Shown: positions 35,137-43,231 of the stretch, piece by piece
How the letters are laid out: each line of letters opens with the position of its first letter
Position numbering within the stretch: the stretch's first letter is position 1
Assembly (NCBI GenBank): GCA_030145845.1
Contig: JAIXHJ010000006.1
Span: 124,001 to 188,000, forward strand
DNA: 64,000 nucleotides
Source of the DNA: Pseudomonadota bacterium
Lineage (GTDB): Bacteria; Pseudomonadota; Gammaproteobacteria; Pseudomonadales; Oceanobacteraceae
Direction of reading: 5' to 3'
Notes under the pieces: generated by a model
Told to the model about the DNA's origin: nothing
Seen by the model: the letters and a program-made list of their open reading frames with translations, nothing else
Database searches by the model: none
Translations under genes and position numbers: made by a program

Positions 35137-35586
35137 TCAGTCCCTGGGCGGTAACGGATGAATCGGCGGAATAATGTAGGAATTCAGCAGCAGACGGCCG
35201 TACACCACCCCACGCAGGGTAATCATTTTATCGGCAATCATATTCAGCTTATCGGCCGGCCCCTGAATCAGGATAATGGATAAGGTATTGGTGTTGGTCA
35301 GGTTAACGTTAAGACTGCTGATCACTTCGTCCAGATATTCAAACTGCAGGTCCTGCAGACGCTTGTTCAGCCCCGCTGTCGAATGGTTGTAAACCAGATT
35401 CACGGTCCCCGTCATCACCTCGCTGCCACGCTGTGAACGGTACTCGTTAATCTGATGGTTAATCATGTCACAGATGGCCTGGGAACGGCTTTCAAAGCCG
35501 CGCTGCGTGACCATTTCATCCAGCCCTTCCAGCAGGGTTTCGGGCATGGAAATACTGATGCGGCTGATTTTTTCTTTACTGCTCAT
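35137..35586 (-). CDS. NikR-like ribbon-helix-helix regulator lacking nickel ligands
   Basis: 149 residues. N-terminal RHH DNA-binding domain (ISRISISMPETLLEGLDEMVTQRGFESRSQAICDMINHQI) and a C-terminal ACT-like domain that aligns with NikR throughout (VYNHSTAGLNKRLQDLQFEYLDEVISSLNVNLTNTNTLSIILIQGPADKLNMIADKMITLRGVVYG). The four high-affinity nickel ligands of E. coli NikR (His76, His87, His89, Cys95) correspond here to Phe82, Asn93, Asn95 and Thr101. It therefore should not sense nickel by the known mechanism. It is the last gene of the ABC/creatininase/glutamine-synthetase set and may sense another ligand. Confidence 0.85.
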   Translation of the reverse strand: MSSKEKISRISISMPETLLEGLDEMVTQRGFESRSQAICDMINHQINEYRSQRGSEVMTGTVNLVYNHSTAGLNKRLQDLQFEYLDEVISSLNVNLTNTNTLSIILIQGPADKLNMIADKMITLRGVVYGRLLLNSYIIPPIHPLPPRD

Positions 35587-35599
35587 ATCATTTCCTTAA

Positions 35600-35630
35600 C
35601 CGGCAGATGCCGGCCCCTATGCATGGGGGC
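35600..35630. promoter_or_regulatory. Two palindromes just upstream of the NikR-like gene
   Basis: CCGGCAGATGCCGG (35600-35613) and GCCCCTATGCATGGGGGC (35613-35630) lie between the glutamine-synthetase stop and the ribosome site of the NikR-like gene (AAGGAAATGATATG on the minus strand). They could be operators for autoregulation or RNA hairpins. No NikR consensus (GTATGA-N16-TCATAC) is seen. Confidence 0.4.
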
Positions 35631-35734
35631 ATTCTGTTTTTCTTCCAGCGCTGACATGGCAGTCAGATGGATAAAGTCAACAATCGCTGACAACCGGCGT
35701 CACGGGCCACAGGCTCCCGTGACGCCGCCTCTGC

Positions 35735-37105
35735 TCAGAACAGGTGGCTGTAACGCTCAGTTTCCCAGGCGCTGACTGCAGTGTGGTATTCATTCCACTC
35801 CGCCTGCTTGTAACGGATAAATTCGTTACGCAGTTCAGTGCCCAGAACCTGTTCCACAAACGGGTCAGCGGCAAACGCTTCGATGGCTTCGAACAGCGTA
35901 CGCGGCAGGAAATTAATCCCTTTGGCCTCACGCTCTTCTTCTGTCAGTTCGTACAGGTTCTTCTCCTGCGGCTTGCCCGGATCAATGCCCTCTTTAATGC
36001 CTTCCAGACCCGCTGCCAGCACCAGTGCTGCTGCCAGATACGGGTTAACGGCACCATCCGCATTACGGGATTCGCAGCGGCCACCGCCCATCGGCACCCG
36101 GACAGAGTTGGTGCGGTTATTGGAACCGAAGGAATTGAATACCGGTGCCCAGGTGAAGTAAGGCATATCGCCCTGCCGCACCAGACGCTTGTAGGAGTTA
36201 ACCGTTGGCGCAAAGACCGCACACAGTGCCGGACCGTGTTTCAGGATACCGCCGATAAACTGGTAACCCAGCTTGGTCAGCCCCAGACCATACGGGTCAT
36301 CTTCCGGCTTGCACTGGAACAGGTTTTCACCACTTTCCAGATCGTACAGTGACATATTGAAATGCGCGCCGTTACCGGTACGGTTGGAGAACGGCTTCGG
36401 CATAAAGGTGGCCAGCAGGTCTTCCTGCTTGGCGTATTCCTTGGCCATCATTTTCAGGAAGGTAAAACGGTCACAGGTAGTCACCACATCGGCGTATTTG
36501 AAATCAAACTCAAACTGACCGTTGGCATCTTCGTGGTCGAAGGAATATACGTCCCAGCCCAGATCATTCATGCTGGTAACCATTTTATCGACCCAGCTGA
36601 AATTGCTTAAAAAAGCGCGGGTGTCATAACAGGGTTTTTTCAGTTTGTCGTCCGGGTCCGGAATTTCAAGCGTACCGTTTTCATTTTTCTTCAGCAGATA
36701 CACTTCCGCCTCGATACCCAGATTCATGCCATAACCCAGAGCATTGGCCTCCTCCAGCACTTTTTTCAGCAGCACCCGGGTATTCAGCATATAAGGCTCG
36801 CCATAGAGCGTATTATCGGCAGGCATCCAGGCGATTTCCGGCTGCCATGGCAGCTGAATAATATGGTCCAGATCCGGTACCGACGCGATTTCATCATCGT
36901 TCGGCGCCTGGCCCAGACCATCCAGAGCATAACCGGTATACAGCTCAGAACCATGGGCCATATGATGCAGATGGGAAATGGGAACAATTTTCCCCTTGGG
37001 AACACCGTGAATATCCACATAGGTGCCCATGCAGTATTTAACGCCTTTGCTCTTCAGCTCTTCCTGAATCGCAGTGATTTCCGCATCGGTTTTGGTCTCA
37101 ATCAT
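35735..37105 (-). CDS. Type III glutamine-synthetase-like ligase
   Basis: 456 residues from the ATG at 37105, which follows AAAGGTAATTAAA; the GTG at 37123 is an alternative start but lies in that ribosome site. The GS fold is complete: [22 protein letters not shown] (beta-grasp), [34 protein letters not shown], and [20 protein letters not shown]. It is not the dodecameric GlnA type but the GlnT/glutamate-amine ligase class, which can join glutamate to ammonia or to an amine. Located between a creatininase-family gene and a NikR-like regulator in the importer operon, it may capture released ammonia or gamma-glutamylate an amine. The substrate is unproven. Confidence 0.88.
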   Translation of the reverse strand: MIETKTDAEITAIQEELKSKGVKYCMGTYVDIHGVPKGKIVPISHLHHMAHGSELYTGYALDGLGQAPNDDEIASVPDLDHIIQLPWQPEIAWMPADNTLYGEPYMLNTRVLLKKVLEEANALGYGMNLGIEAEVYLLKKNENGTLEIPDPDDKLKKPCYDTRAFLSNFSWVDKMVTSMNDLGWDVYSFDHEDANGQFEFDFKYADVVTTCDRFTFLKMMAKEYAKQEDLLATFMPKPFSNRTGNGAHFNMSLYDLESGENLFQCKPEDDPYGLGLTKLGYQFIGGILKHGPALCAVFAPTVNSYKRLVRQGDMPYFTWAPVFNSFGSNNRTNSVRVPMGGGRCESRNADGAVNPYLAAALVLAAGLEGIKEGIDPGKPQEKNLYELTEEEREAKGINFLPRTLFEAIEAFAADPFVEQVLGTELRNEFIRYKQAEWNEYHTAVSAWETERYSHLF

Positions 37106-37253
37106 TTTAATTACCTTTTTCACATGATATTGACCCGACTGAGCCGTTAGGGCGGCTAGCCTGAAATTTTCGCCGGGGTTATGGTTGCAGCCGGCCGTTA
37201 ACCTGAAAACAGATCACGGCTGACCAGTAAAGGGACAAGCGCCCTGTCAAACA

Positions 37254-38033
37254 TTAAACGTCAGCATCCTCCAGGATGCTGTGGTTATAACTCTGATTTA
37301 ATGGTGGCTCTTCATTCACTGCTTTATTCAGTACCGCCGTCAGGTCATCACACATCCAGCCGAACAGTTTTTCACCGTCCGCTGCCGTTGCTGCAGAGGG
37401 GGTACCGGTTACACCATTCAGACTGGTACGGTTCACCGGATGGCTGAATACACAGCCCTCGGTGCGGTCCGGGTCATCGGCCTGCTGCAGCTTATCTTCA
37501 CGTACAATCTGTGGGTGCAGAGCCATCATCAGCGCGGTTTCAGCATGGTTGGCATGCCAGTCTTCAGCATCGTCGTGATGGGCCTTTTTCACCCGCTCTG
37601 AAATCTGTGCGGTATGCACCAGGGCAATCATCAGGTCGTCATGGCGGGCACGCAGAATTTCCAGCGCGCAACGCAGTGGTGCAGCATTGGTCACGTGGCC
37701 GTTAATCAGCACCAGCCGGCGGATACCGGAAGATTTCACCCAGTCACCGATATCAGAGATCACATCAATCAGGGTTTTCGGGTTCAGCGCTATGGTACCC
37801 GGCCAGCGCTTTGAATGACCGACTGAACAGCCGTAGGGCAAAGTCGGCAGCAGAAAAACATCGGTATTTTCCGCGACTTTACGGCACAGGGTATCAGCGA
37901 TAGCGCTGTCCATGCCGCAGCCCATATGCGGGCCATGCTGTTCCGTGGCACCAACCGGCAGAATCGCAGTGCGGACACCGGACCTGACAGCTGCGCCGAC
38001 TTCTTCCCAGGTCATACTGGCTAATTCGTACAT
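37254..38033 (-). CDS. Creatininase-family amidohydrolase
   Basis: 259 residues. Metal-binding motifs: PVGATEQHGPHMGCGMDSAIA (Glu-His and Asp ligands), and ...DWHANHAETALMMA where the usual HAGE-x-ETS region sits; the NGHGGN motif is replaced by NGHVTN. Family members hydrolyse creatinine, formamides or other cyclic amides with divalent metals. The changed NGHVTN and HANHAETA suggest a different substrate from creatinine. Its start overlaps the stop of the ABC ATPase by one base, so it is translationally coupled to the transporter and should act on the imported compound. Confidence 0.85.
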   Translation of the reverse strand: MYELASMTWEEVGAAVRSGVRTAILPVGATEQHGPHMGCGMDSAIADTLCRKVAENTDVFLLPTLPYGCSVGHSKRWPGTIALNPKTLIDVISDIGDWVKSSGIRRLVLINGHVTNAAPLRCALEILRARHDDLMIALVHTAQISERVKKAHHDDAEDWHANHAETALMMALHPQIVREDKLQQADDPDRTEGCVFSHPVNRTSLNGVTGTPSAATAADGEKLFGWMCDDLTAVLNKAVNEEPPLNQSYNHSILEDADV

Positions 38034-38944
38034 CAGAATACACTCCCTACATCATCATTAACCGGCACCATACGCACCAGATTCAGGTGATCGTCATCGG
38101 TTTCTTCTGCCGGTGGATGAATCAGTTCTTCAATATGTTTTTTGGTCGCCAGAAATTCCTGTGACAGGAACTGATCCGGATGACGCGGTTGCGGTACCGG
38201 CACTTCCACCAGTTCCTGCACTTCCCCCGGATTGGCTTTCAGCACCAGAATACGGTCGGCCAGATACACGGCTTCATCCAGATCGTGGGTAATAAAGAAC
38301 ACGGTAATATCGATGTTCTTCCAGATCTCCATCAGATAAGCCTGCATTTTCGCCCGGGTCTGGGCATCCAGCGCGCCGAACGGTTCATCCATCAGCAGGA
38401 TTTTCGGCTTATTGGCCAGCGCCCGCGCAATGGCCACACGTTGTTTCATACCGCCGGACAGCTGGTGCGGATAACTGTTTTCAAACCGCGACAGGCCGAT
38501 CAGTTCAATCCACTGGCGCGCTTCAGCCTCGGCGCTGTTTTTATCCATGCCGGATTCAAGCAGGCCGAACATAATGTTGCGTTTGACGGTCAGCCAGGGA
38601 AACAGGGTGTACCCCTGAAACACCATGCCGCGTTCCGGACCTGGTTTGCTGACAGCCTTACCGTCGAGCAGCACCTGCCCTTCACTGGCCTGCTCCAGTC
38701 CGGCGAGAATACGGATCAGGGTGGACTTACCACAGCCTGACGGGCCAATCACACAGACAAATTCGCGTTTATGAATTTTCAGATCAATATTTTTCAGCGC
38801 GGTCACTTCACCATGCAGGCCGTTGAATTTTTTCGTCAGCCCCTTCACTTCCATGGTCACCGGACGCTGTTTCAGCCGCTCAAAACGGTCTTTGACTTCC
38901 GGGCTCTGCTTTTTGTAATCGGGTAAATTCACATCAGTCATCAC
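38033..38944 (-). CDS. ABC transporter ATPase (SsuB/TauB/NrtD type)
   Basis: 303 residues. Walker [10 protein letters not shown], signature [15 protein letters not shown], Walker [13 protein letters not shown], and the switch histidine in [10 protein letters not shown]. The family imports nitrate, taurine, aliphatic sulfonates or related small nitrogen and sulfur compounds together with a TM subunit and a periplasmic binding protein. A C-terminal extension of about 40 acidic residues ([32 protein letters not shown] region) is unusual. Overlaps creatininase by one base; 18 bases after the permease. Guanidine or urea-like compounds are the likely cargo from context. Confidence 0.92.
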   Translation of the reverse strand: MMTDVNLPDYKKQSPEVKDRFERLKQRPVTMEVKGLTKKFNGLHGEVTALKNIDLKIHKREFVCVIGPSGCGKSTLIRILAGLEQASEGQVLLDGKAVSKPGPERGMVFQGYTLFPWLTVKRNIMFGLLESGMDKNSAEAEARQWIELIGLSRFENSYPHQLSGGMKQRVAIARALANKPKILLMDEPFGALDAQTRAKMQAYLMEIWKNIDITVFFITHDLDEAVYLADRILVLKANPGEVQELVEVPVPQPRHPDQFLSQEFLATKKHIEELIHPPAEETDDDHLNLVRMVPVNDDVGSVF

Positions 38945-38962
38945 ATCTCTCCAATTACGTAT

Positions 38963-39910
38963 TTACTTGCTTTGTTGCCACGGAAACAGACGACGGCCAA
39001 TCCACGCCAGCAGCAGATCAATGGTCAGACCGAGAATACCGATCATCATGATGGCGGCGAAAACATTGTCGAAATTCTTGTAGCGGGCCTGCTGGGTAAT
39101 AAACCAGGTAATACCGGAACTGGTACCGATCAGCTCCGCCACAATCAGATAGGTCCAGGCCCAGCCCAGCAGGATACGGATATCACGGTACAGGTCGGGC
39201 AGAATGCCCGGCACAACGATGCGGAACAGCATGGAGCGGTTGCCCGCGCCCAGCGTCTGCCCGGCTTCGAGTAATGCCGGATCCAGTTTGCGCGTGGTAT
39301 TGGCAACCACCAGCACCTGCTGAAAAAAGGTACCGATAAAAATAATGGCAATTTTCGGTGCCTGATAAATACCCAGAATGGCGACGGCGAGTGCGCCAAA
39401 AGCCGGGGCCGGCAGGTAGCGGAAAAACTCAATAAAGGGTTCAAACAGGCGGGAGAAGAAATCATAGGTTCCGGCCAGAATACCCAGCGGAATACCGATA
39501 ATGGAGGAAATCACAAACCCCCAGAAAATAACCTGAATACTGCTCCACAGGCTTTCGTGCAGCCAGGCTTCGCTGCGGCGCTGGGGTTCGGTGGTAAACG
39601 CGGTATAAAACGCAGTAACCACTTCGTGGGGAGCCGGCAGGTACACAGGGTTCGCCGGAATGCCCTGCGGCAGAGCCGTGCCATTTTCTTCAGCGGTGGC
39701 GGATTCGTTATAGAAAATTTCTTTATCCACCAGCATATCGTTACGGAAATAACTGACAGAACCCGGATCGGTCACCTTCATATCCGGATGCCAGATAAAG
39801 GGCACATAACTGACCATGCACCAGAGCAGAACAGGCAGGCCGAAGCTGCACAGAGCAACAAGCGTTCTGCTGCGGCGATCCAGTGGTTTATTAACGGTAA
39901 ACAGTGACAT
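38963..39910 (-). CDS. ABC transporter permease
   Basis: 315 residues. A first membrane helix (LVALCSFGLPVLLWCMVSYVPFIW) is followed by an unusually long periplasmic segment of about 70 residues, then five more helices with the BPD family cytoplasmic loop EAGQTLGAGNRSMLFRIVVPGILPDL. Partners are the ATPase 18 bases downstream and the binding protein 130 bases upstream. The extra periplasmic segment may contact the binding protein. Confidence 0.9.
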   Translation of the reverse strand: MSLFTVNKPLDRRSRTLVALCSFGLPVLLWCMVSYVPFIWHPDMKVTDPGSVSYFRNDMLVDKEIFYNESATAEENGTALPQGIPANPVYLPAPHEVVTAFYTAFTTEPQRRSEAWLHESLWSSIQVIFWGFVISSIIGIPLGILAGTYDFFSRLFEPFIEFFRYLPAPAFGALAVAILGIYQAPKIAIIFIGTFFQQVLVVANTTRKLDPALLEAGQTLGAGNRSMLFRIVVPGILPDLYRDIRILLGWAWTYLIVAELIGTSSGITWFITQQARYKNFDNVFAAIMMIGILGLTIDLLLAWIGRRLFPWQQSK

Positions 39911-40040
39911 AAGCTGTGCCTTTTACAATCTTTATATACAACATCAGAACGTATATCCCCCTGCCCACATGAATGGACATAAGCAGTAGCAGGGGGAACG
40001 CCGGTTACCCGGCGCAGGTATTTCAGGTCAGACAGACGGC

Positions 40041-41012
40041 TTACAGAGATTCCATAATGGAAGGATCAATGTAGCTGTCGACCGGTTGTTTATCGCTGTA
40101 GACCTTGTTGTCGACGTTGAACTGATCGGCAATTTCCGTGGAGCCATACAGAGACTTGAAGCCTTCCGCTTTCTTCATAAATGGCAGTGCTTCTTTCAGC
40201 GTCAGGATCTTGGTGCCATCGATAAAGCCTTTGTATTCCAGCGCTGACAGACCAACACGGGCCGCCATAATGCTGATGGCATCGTCACGGGTCGCCGGAT
40301 CTTTCAGGTAATCCACCGCCTGATACCAGACTTTAACCACTTTCTTCCATTCTTCTTTGTGTGCCGACAGGCTGGCAGGTGATACGGCCAGCACGTCATA
40401 GATCAGACCAGGTTCGTTAGCACTGGAATAGATACGCTTGGAACCCGGAACCAGTTTCAGCGCCTGACCGGAACTTGGCTGCCACGCACCGATTGCGTCC
40501 ACCTGACCGGAAGCCAGCACCTGAGGCGTTTCGTTGGTCGGTACATTCACCAGTTCAACGTCATCCTCTGTCATGCCATTTTTTTCCAGCGCATTCAGCA
40601 GCAGCAGGTGGTCAACAAAGCCCACTTCCACACCGATTTTCTTACCTTTCAGGTCCTTGATCGACTTGATACCCGGAGCACCGACAATCATGTCGTTACC
40701 GGCACTGTAGTCGTTGATCAGGATCATGACGTTCTGTGCGCCGGTAGAACCGGTCACCAGCGCATCACCGTTGGTCATCGCAACCGCATCCAGCTGACCG
40801 GCAGCAAAGGCATCCATACTGGCAACGTAGTCAAACCATTCGAACTGAACGTCCACCCCTTCTTTTTCGAACATTTTCTTCTCAATGGCGATTTCCCAGG
40901 CTACCCAGCCCGGCCAGTCGCTGTAACCGATTTTCAGTGGTTCAGCGAGTGCACCACCCGCCATTAACAGTCCAGCGAGCAATGAGCCAATAAAGCGTTT
41001 CTTGATCGTCAT
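40041..41012 (-). CDS. Periplasmic substrate-binding protein of ABC importer
   Basis: 323 residues. A signal peptide ([18 protein letters not shown]) is followed by [67 protein letters not shown], the NMT1/taurine-binding (SsuA/NrtA-like) fold. The first gene of the leftward operon; a GGGAGA ribosome site precedes the ATG, and a sigma-54-type promoter lies 48 bases upstream. In other genomes closely placed homologues are called urea carboxylase-related ABC transporter. Substrate guanidine or a related compound is inferred from the neighbouring riboswitch and enzymes. Confidence 0.9.
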   Translation of the reverse strand: MTIKKRFIGSLLAGLLMAGGALAEPLKIGYSDWPGWVAWEIAIEKKMFEKEGVDVQFEWFDYVASMDAFAAGQLDAVAMTNGDALVTGSTGAQNVMILINDYSAGNDMIVGAPGIKSIKDLKGKKIGVEVGFVDHLLLLNALEKNGMTEDDVELVNVPTNETPQVLASGQVDAIGAWQPSSGQALKLVPGSKRIYSSANEPGLIYDVLAVSPASLSAHKEEWKKVVKVWYQAVDYLKDPATRDDAISIMAARVGLSALEYKGFIDGTKILTLKEALPFMKKAEGFKSLYGSTEIADQFNVDNKVYSDKQPVDSYIDPSIMESL

Positions 41013-41059
41013 AGGTGTCTCCCGGTATTACGGTTTTGGATTCTGGTAATACTGGTCAT

Positions 41060-41075
41060 AGCACCAAGCGTGCCA
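41060..41075 (-). promoter_or_regulatory. Sigma-54-type promoter for the leftward ABC operon
   Basis: On the minus strand TGGCACGCTTGGTGCT matches the sigma-54 consensus TGGCACGNNNNTTGCW at all but one of its defined positions, with the GG and GC exactly 10 bases apart. The expected start of transcription is near 41049, leaving a short leader before the ATG at 41012. Confidence 0.75.
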
Positions 41076-41278
41076 TCCGGACGGTACAGCATGAATAAAA
41101 TAAACCACCGGGAAAAAGCTGACCAAACGATCAGGCGGCGCCAAGCCGTTATAAAATCTCACTTATTCTGTTGCAGGAGCACAGCACAATGGTGCCGGGT
41201 CAGGTCTGCAGCGCAGAACGCAAAGCGGACATAAGAAACCTGGCTGACAGGCTGCTGATGGGTGCACTTCAGTTTAAA

Positions 41279-41295
41279 TGCACCATATAAATGCA
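41279..41295. promoter_or_regulatory. Candidate NtrC site
   Basis: TGCACCATATAAATGCA fits the 17-base NtrC pattern TGCACCA-WWW-TGGTGCA fully in the left half and in the last four bases of the right half. It lies between the two facing sigma-54-type promoters. A second inverted repeat, GCACCAAAGGTGC at 41312-41324, is nearby with a 2-base shorter spacing, so it is a weaker candidate. Confidence 0.5.
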
Positions 41296-41378
41296 AAAAG
41301 ATCCCGATGTCGCACCAAAGGTGCACAAAAAGAACATTATTCCCCTGCCAGGTCCCCGTCAGCACAGGACTTGCACAA

Positions 41379-41394
41379 TGGCACAGTCTTCGCT
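41379..41394 (+). promoter_or_regulatory. Sigma-54-type promoter for the rightward carboxylase operon
   Basis: TGGCACAGTCTTCGCT matches the sigma-54 consensus except for two positions, with GG and GC 10 bases apart. The expected start is near 41405, about 65 bases before the riboswitch. Confidence 0.7.
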
Positions 41395-41469
41395 TTATAC
41401 TAATAACACCGCTGGCGCAGCCGGCGGTGACTACGCGGTACAGGGTAACGACAGCAGTTACCCATCAAT

Positions 41470-41580
41470 AAGGGCACTAGGGTTCCGGCTGATTGCATCA
41501 GTGACTGGTCCGAGAGTGACCGACCTGCCAGCAGCGTACTGGAAGGTTACACGGAGGGATAAAAGCCCGGGAGATCAACA
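41470..41580 (+). ncRNA. Guanidine-I (ykkC) riboswitch
   Basis: The conserved blocks of the class occur in order: CTAGGGTTCCG (41477-41487), ACTGGTCCGAGAG (41504-41516) and ACACGGAGGGATAAAAGCCCGGGAGA split here as ACACGGAGGGATAAAAGCCC (41549-41568) followed by GGGAGA. This RNA binds guanidinium and turns on the downstream genes. The 171 bases to the first gene (41581-41751) contain a GATGGT/ACCATC hairpin and a T-rich stretch but no clear intrinsic terminator, so the switching mechanism cannot be read. Its presence names the carboxylase below as guanidine-related. Confidence 0.93.
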
Positions 41581-41751
41581 GGATGGTGGCAAACCATCAT
41601 CGTTGTATCCGCTTCCGTGAAACCAGAGAGGACGCTTATGAAGCATTATTTCTCAATATATTTTTTCTCTTCACAGAGTCCGGACAGCATCCGTCTGTCG
41701 CGCGGGCAATCTGTTGTTTTTCATTTTCCGGGCAATCGGTAAGGAGTCGTT

Positions 41752-42489
41752 ATGCACAACCAATATATGCTGGGTGAACCTGTTTACGAAGATACACTGG
41801 GCGGTGGCTGCCACTGGTCAATGCGGGTTAAAAAAGGCACCCTGCTGACACTCACCGACGTCAAAGGCGGCGCCAATGTCGGCATGCTGTTCTTTAATCC
41901 TTACGACCTGCTGGAAAAATACAACGCACCCGACACCCTGAAATGTCAGCATACGTTCAAACTGACGGCCGGTAACTGCCTGTATTCCGATATGGGTCGC
42001 ATTTTCGCTTCCATTGTTGAAGATGACTGTGGCTGGCACGACACCGTGTGCGGCAACCTGAACAAAGAAAACCTGGAAAAAAAATGGACCCTGAAAACCT
42101 ATCAGGAAGCGCATAACGACTGGACCAAAAACGGCTATGACAGCTTTCTGGTAGAGCTGGCGAAGTACGGTTTAAACCGTAAGGATATGGCCGCCAACCT
42201 GAATCTGTTCAGCCGCGTGGAAACCGATGATGACGGCAATATGCAATACATTGCCGGAGCCTCCAGAGCCGGTAACGCCGTTACCCTGCGCTTTGAAATG
42301 GATACCCTGGTCGTGCTGCACACCTGCCCTCACCCACTCGACACCGCCGGCGAATACCCGGTACGTCCGGTGCATTACCGTCTGGCCAGAGCCAAACCGG
42401 TCGCCGATGACGATCCGTGCAAAAACCACTGCGACGAAAACCAGCGCGGTTTTAAAAATAATTTCCTGTACAACTTCTGTGAAGCCTGA
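41752..42489 (+). CDS. DUF1989 protein, carboxyguanidine deiminase-type subunit 1
   Basis: 245 residues. It has the urea-amidolyase-associated DUF1989 pattern: [54 protein letters not shown] and [19 protein letters not shown] with several Cys/His likely to bind metal. Proteins of this type were long called urea carboxylase-associated proteins; paired subunits (CgdA/CgdB) deiminate carboxyguanidine to allophanate. It is first in the operon under the guanidine riboswitch. The start ATG follows AAGGAG. Confidence 0.87.
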   Translation: MHNQYMLGEPVYEDTLGGGCHWSMRVKKGTLLTLTDVKGGANVGMLFFNPYDLLEKYNAPDTLKCQHTFKLTAGNCLYSDMGRIFASIVEDDCGWHDTVCGNLNKENLEKKWTLKTYQEAHNDWTKNGYDSFLVELAKYGLNRKDMAANLNLFSRVETDDDGNMQYIAGASRAGNAVTLRFEMDTLVVLHTCPHPLDTAGEYPVRPVHYRLARAKPVADDDPCKNHCDENQRGFKNNFLYNFCEA

Positions 42490-42502
42490 GGAGCACAGCA
42501 CC

Positions 42503-43141
42503 ATGATCAAAGCAAGCAACCTCGACCCGAACGATGCGCTGTTCCGTCAGGAAATTCTGGCCGGTGATTATTTCATTCACCGCATTGAAGCCGGACAGAC
42601 CATCCGTATTCTCGATCTGGAAGGCAATCAGGCCGCAGACACCCTGTTTTACAATGCCGACGACCCCAGTGAACGCTACAGCGCTATGGATACCATCCGC
42701 GAACAGGGCAATGTGTATCTCACTGCCGGTTCAGTCCTGATGACCAATGAAAACCGTCCGCTGCTGGAAATTGTCGCCGACACCTGTGGCCGCCACGACA
42801 CCCTGGGCGGCGCCTGTGCCACCGAGTCCAACACCGTACGTTATTCACTGGAAAAGAAATGCATGCACGCCTGCCGTGACAGCTGGATGCTGGCCATTGC
42901 CGAACACGAAGAATTCGGTCTGGATAAAGCCGACATCACGCACAACATCAATTTCTTCATGAATGTGCCCATTACCAGAGAAGGCGGCCTGACCTTCGCC
43001 GATGGTATTTCCGATGCCGGCAAATACGTGGAACTGAAAGCCCTGATGAATACCATTGTGCTGATTTCCAATTGCCCGCAGCTGAATAACCCCTGCAATG
43101 CCTATAACCCGACACCGGTTGAAGTGCTGGTGTGGGAATAA
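42503..43141 (+). CDS. DUF1989 protein, carboxyguanidine deiminase-type subunit 2
   Basis: 212 residues from the ATG at 42503, 13 bases after the previous stop; the frame extends to 42227 inside the neighbour and is ignored. Motifs: [57 protein letters not shown] and [23 protein letters not shown]. It is a paralogue of the upstream gene with the same TCG-HDT metal-site pattern, consistent with a heteromeric deiminase. It should act on the product of the carboxylase encoded next. Confidence 0.88.
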   Translation: MIKASNLDPNDALFRQEILAGDYFIHRIEAGQTIRILDLEGNQAADTLFYNADDPSERYSAMDTIREQGNVYLTAGSVLMTNENRPLLEIVADTCGRHDTLGGACATESNTVRYSLEKKCMHACRDSWMLAIAEHEEFGLDKADITHNINFFMNVPITREGGLTFADGISDAGKYVELKALMNTIVLISNCPQLNNPCNAYNPTPVEVLVWE

Positions 43142-43231
43142 GCCGTCAGCCACAGAAACATGACAGCTCCGGACGACCGGAGGCTGACAGAATTTCCGGC
43201 GGGACGACCCGCCAGCAAGTGAGAATGGACC

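Noticed and set aside
37106-37253. Short hairpins between the creatininase and ligase genes
   Set aside because: Only weak 3-5-bp stems without a T-run; not enough to call a terminator or operator.
41583-41777. Possible 64-codon leader peptide after the riboswitch
   Set aside because: No recognisable protein pattern; it overlaps the start of the first DUF1989 gene and the only purine-rich site is part of the riboswitch itself.
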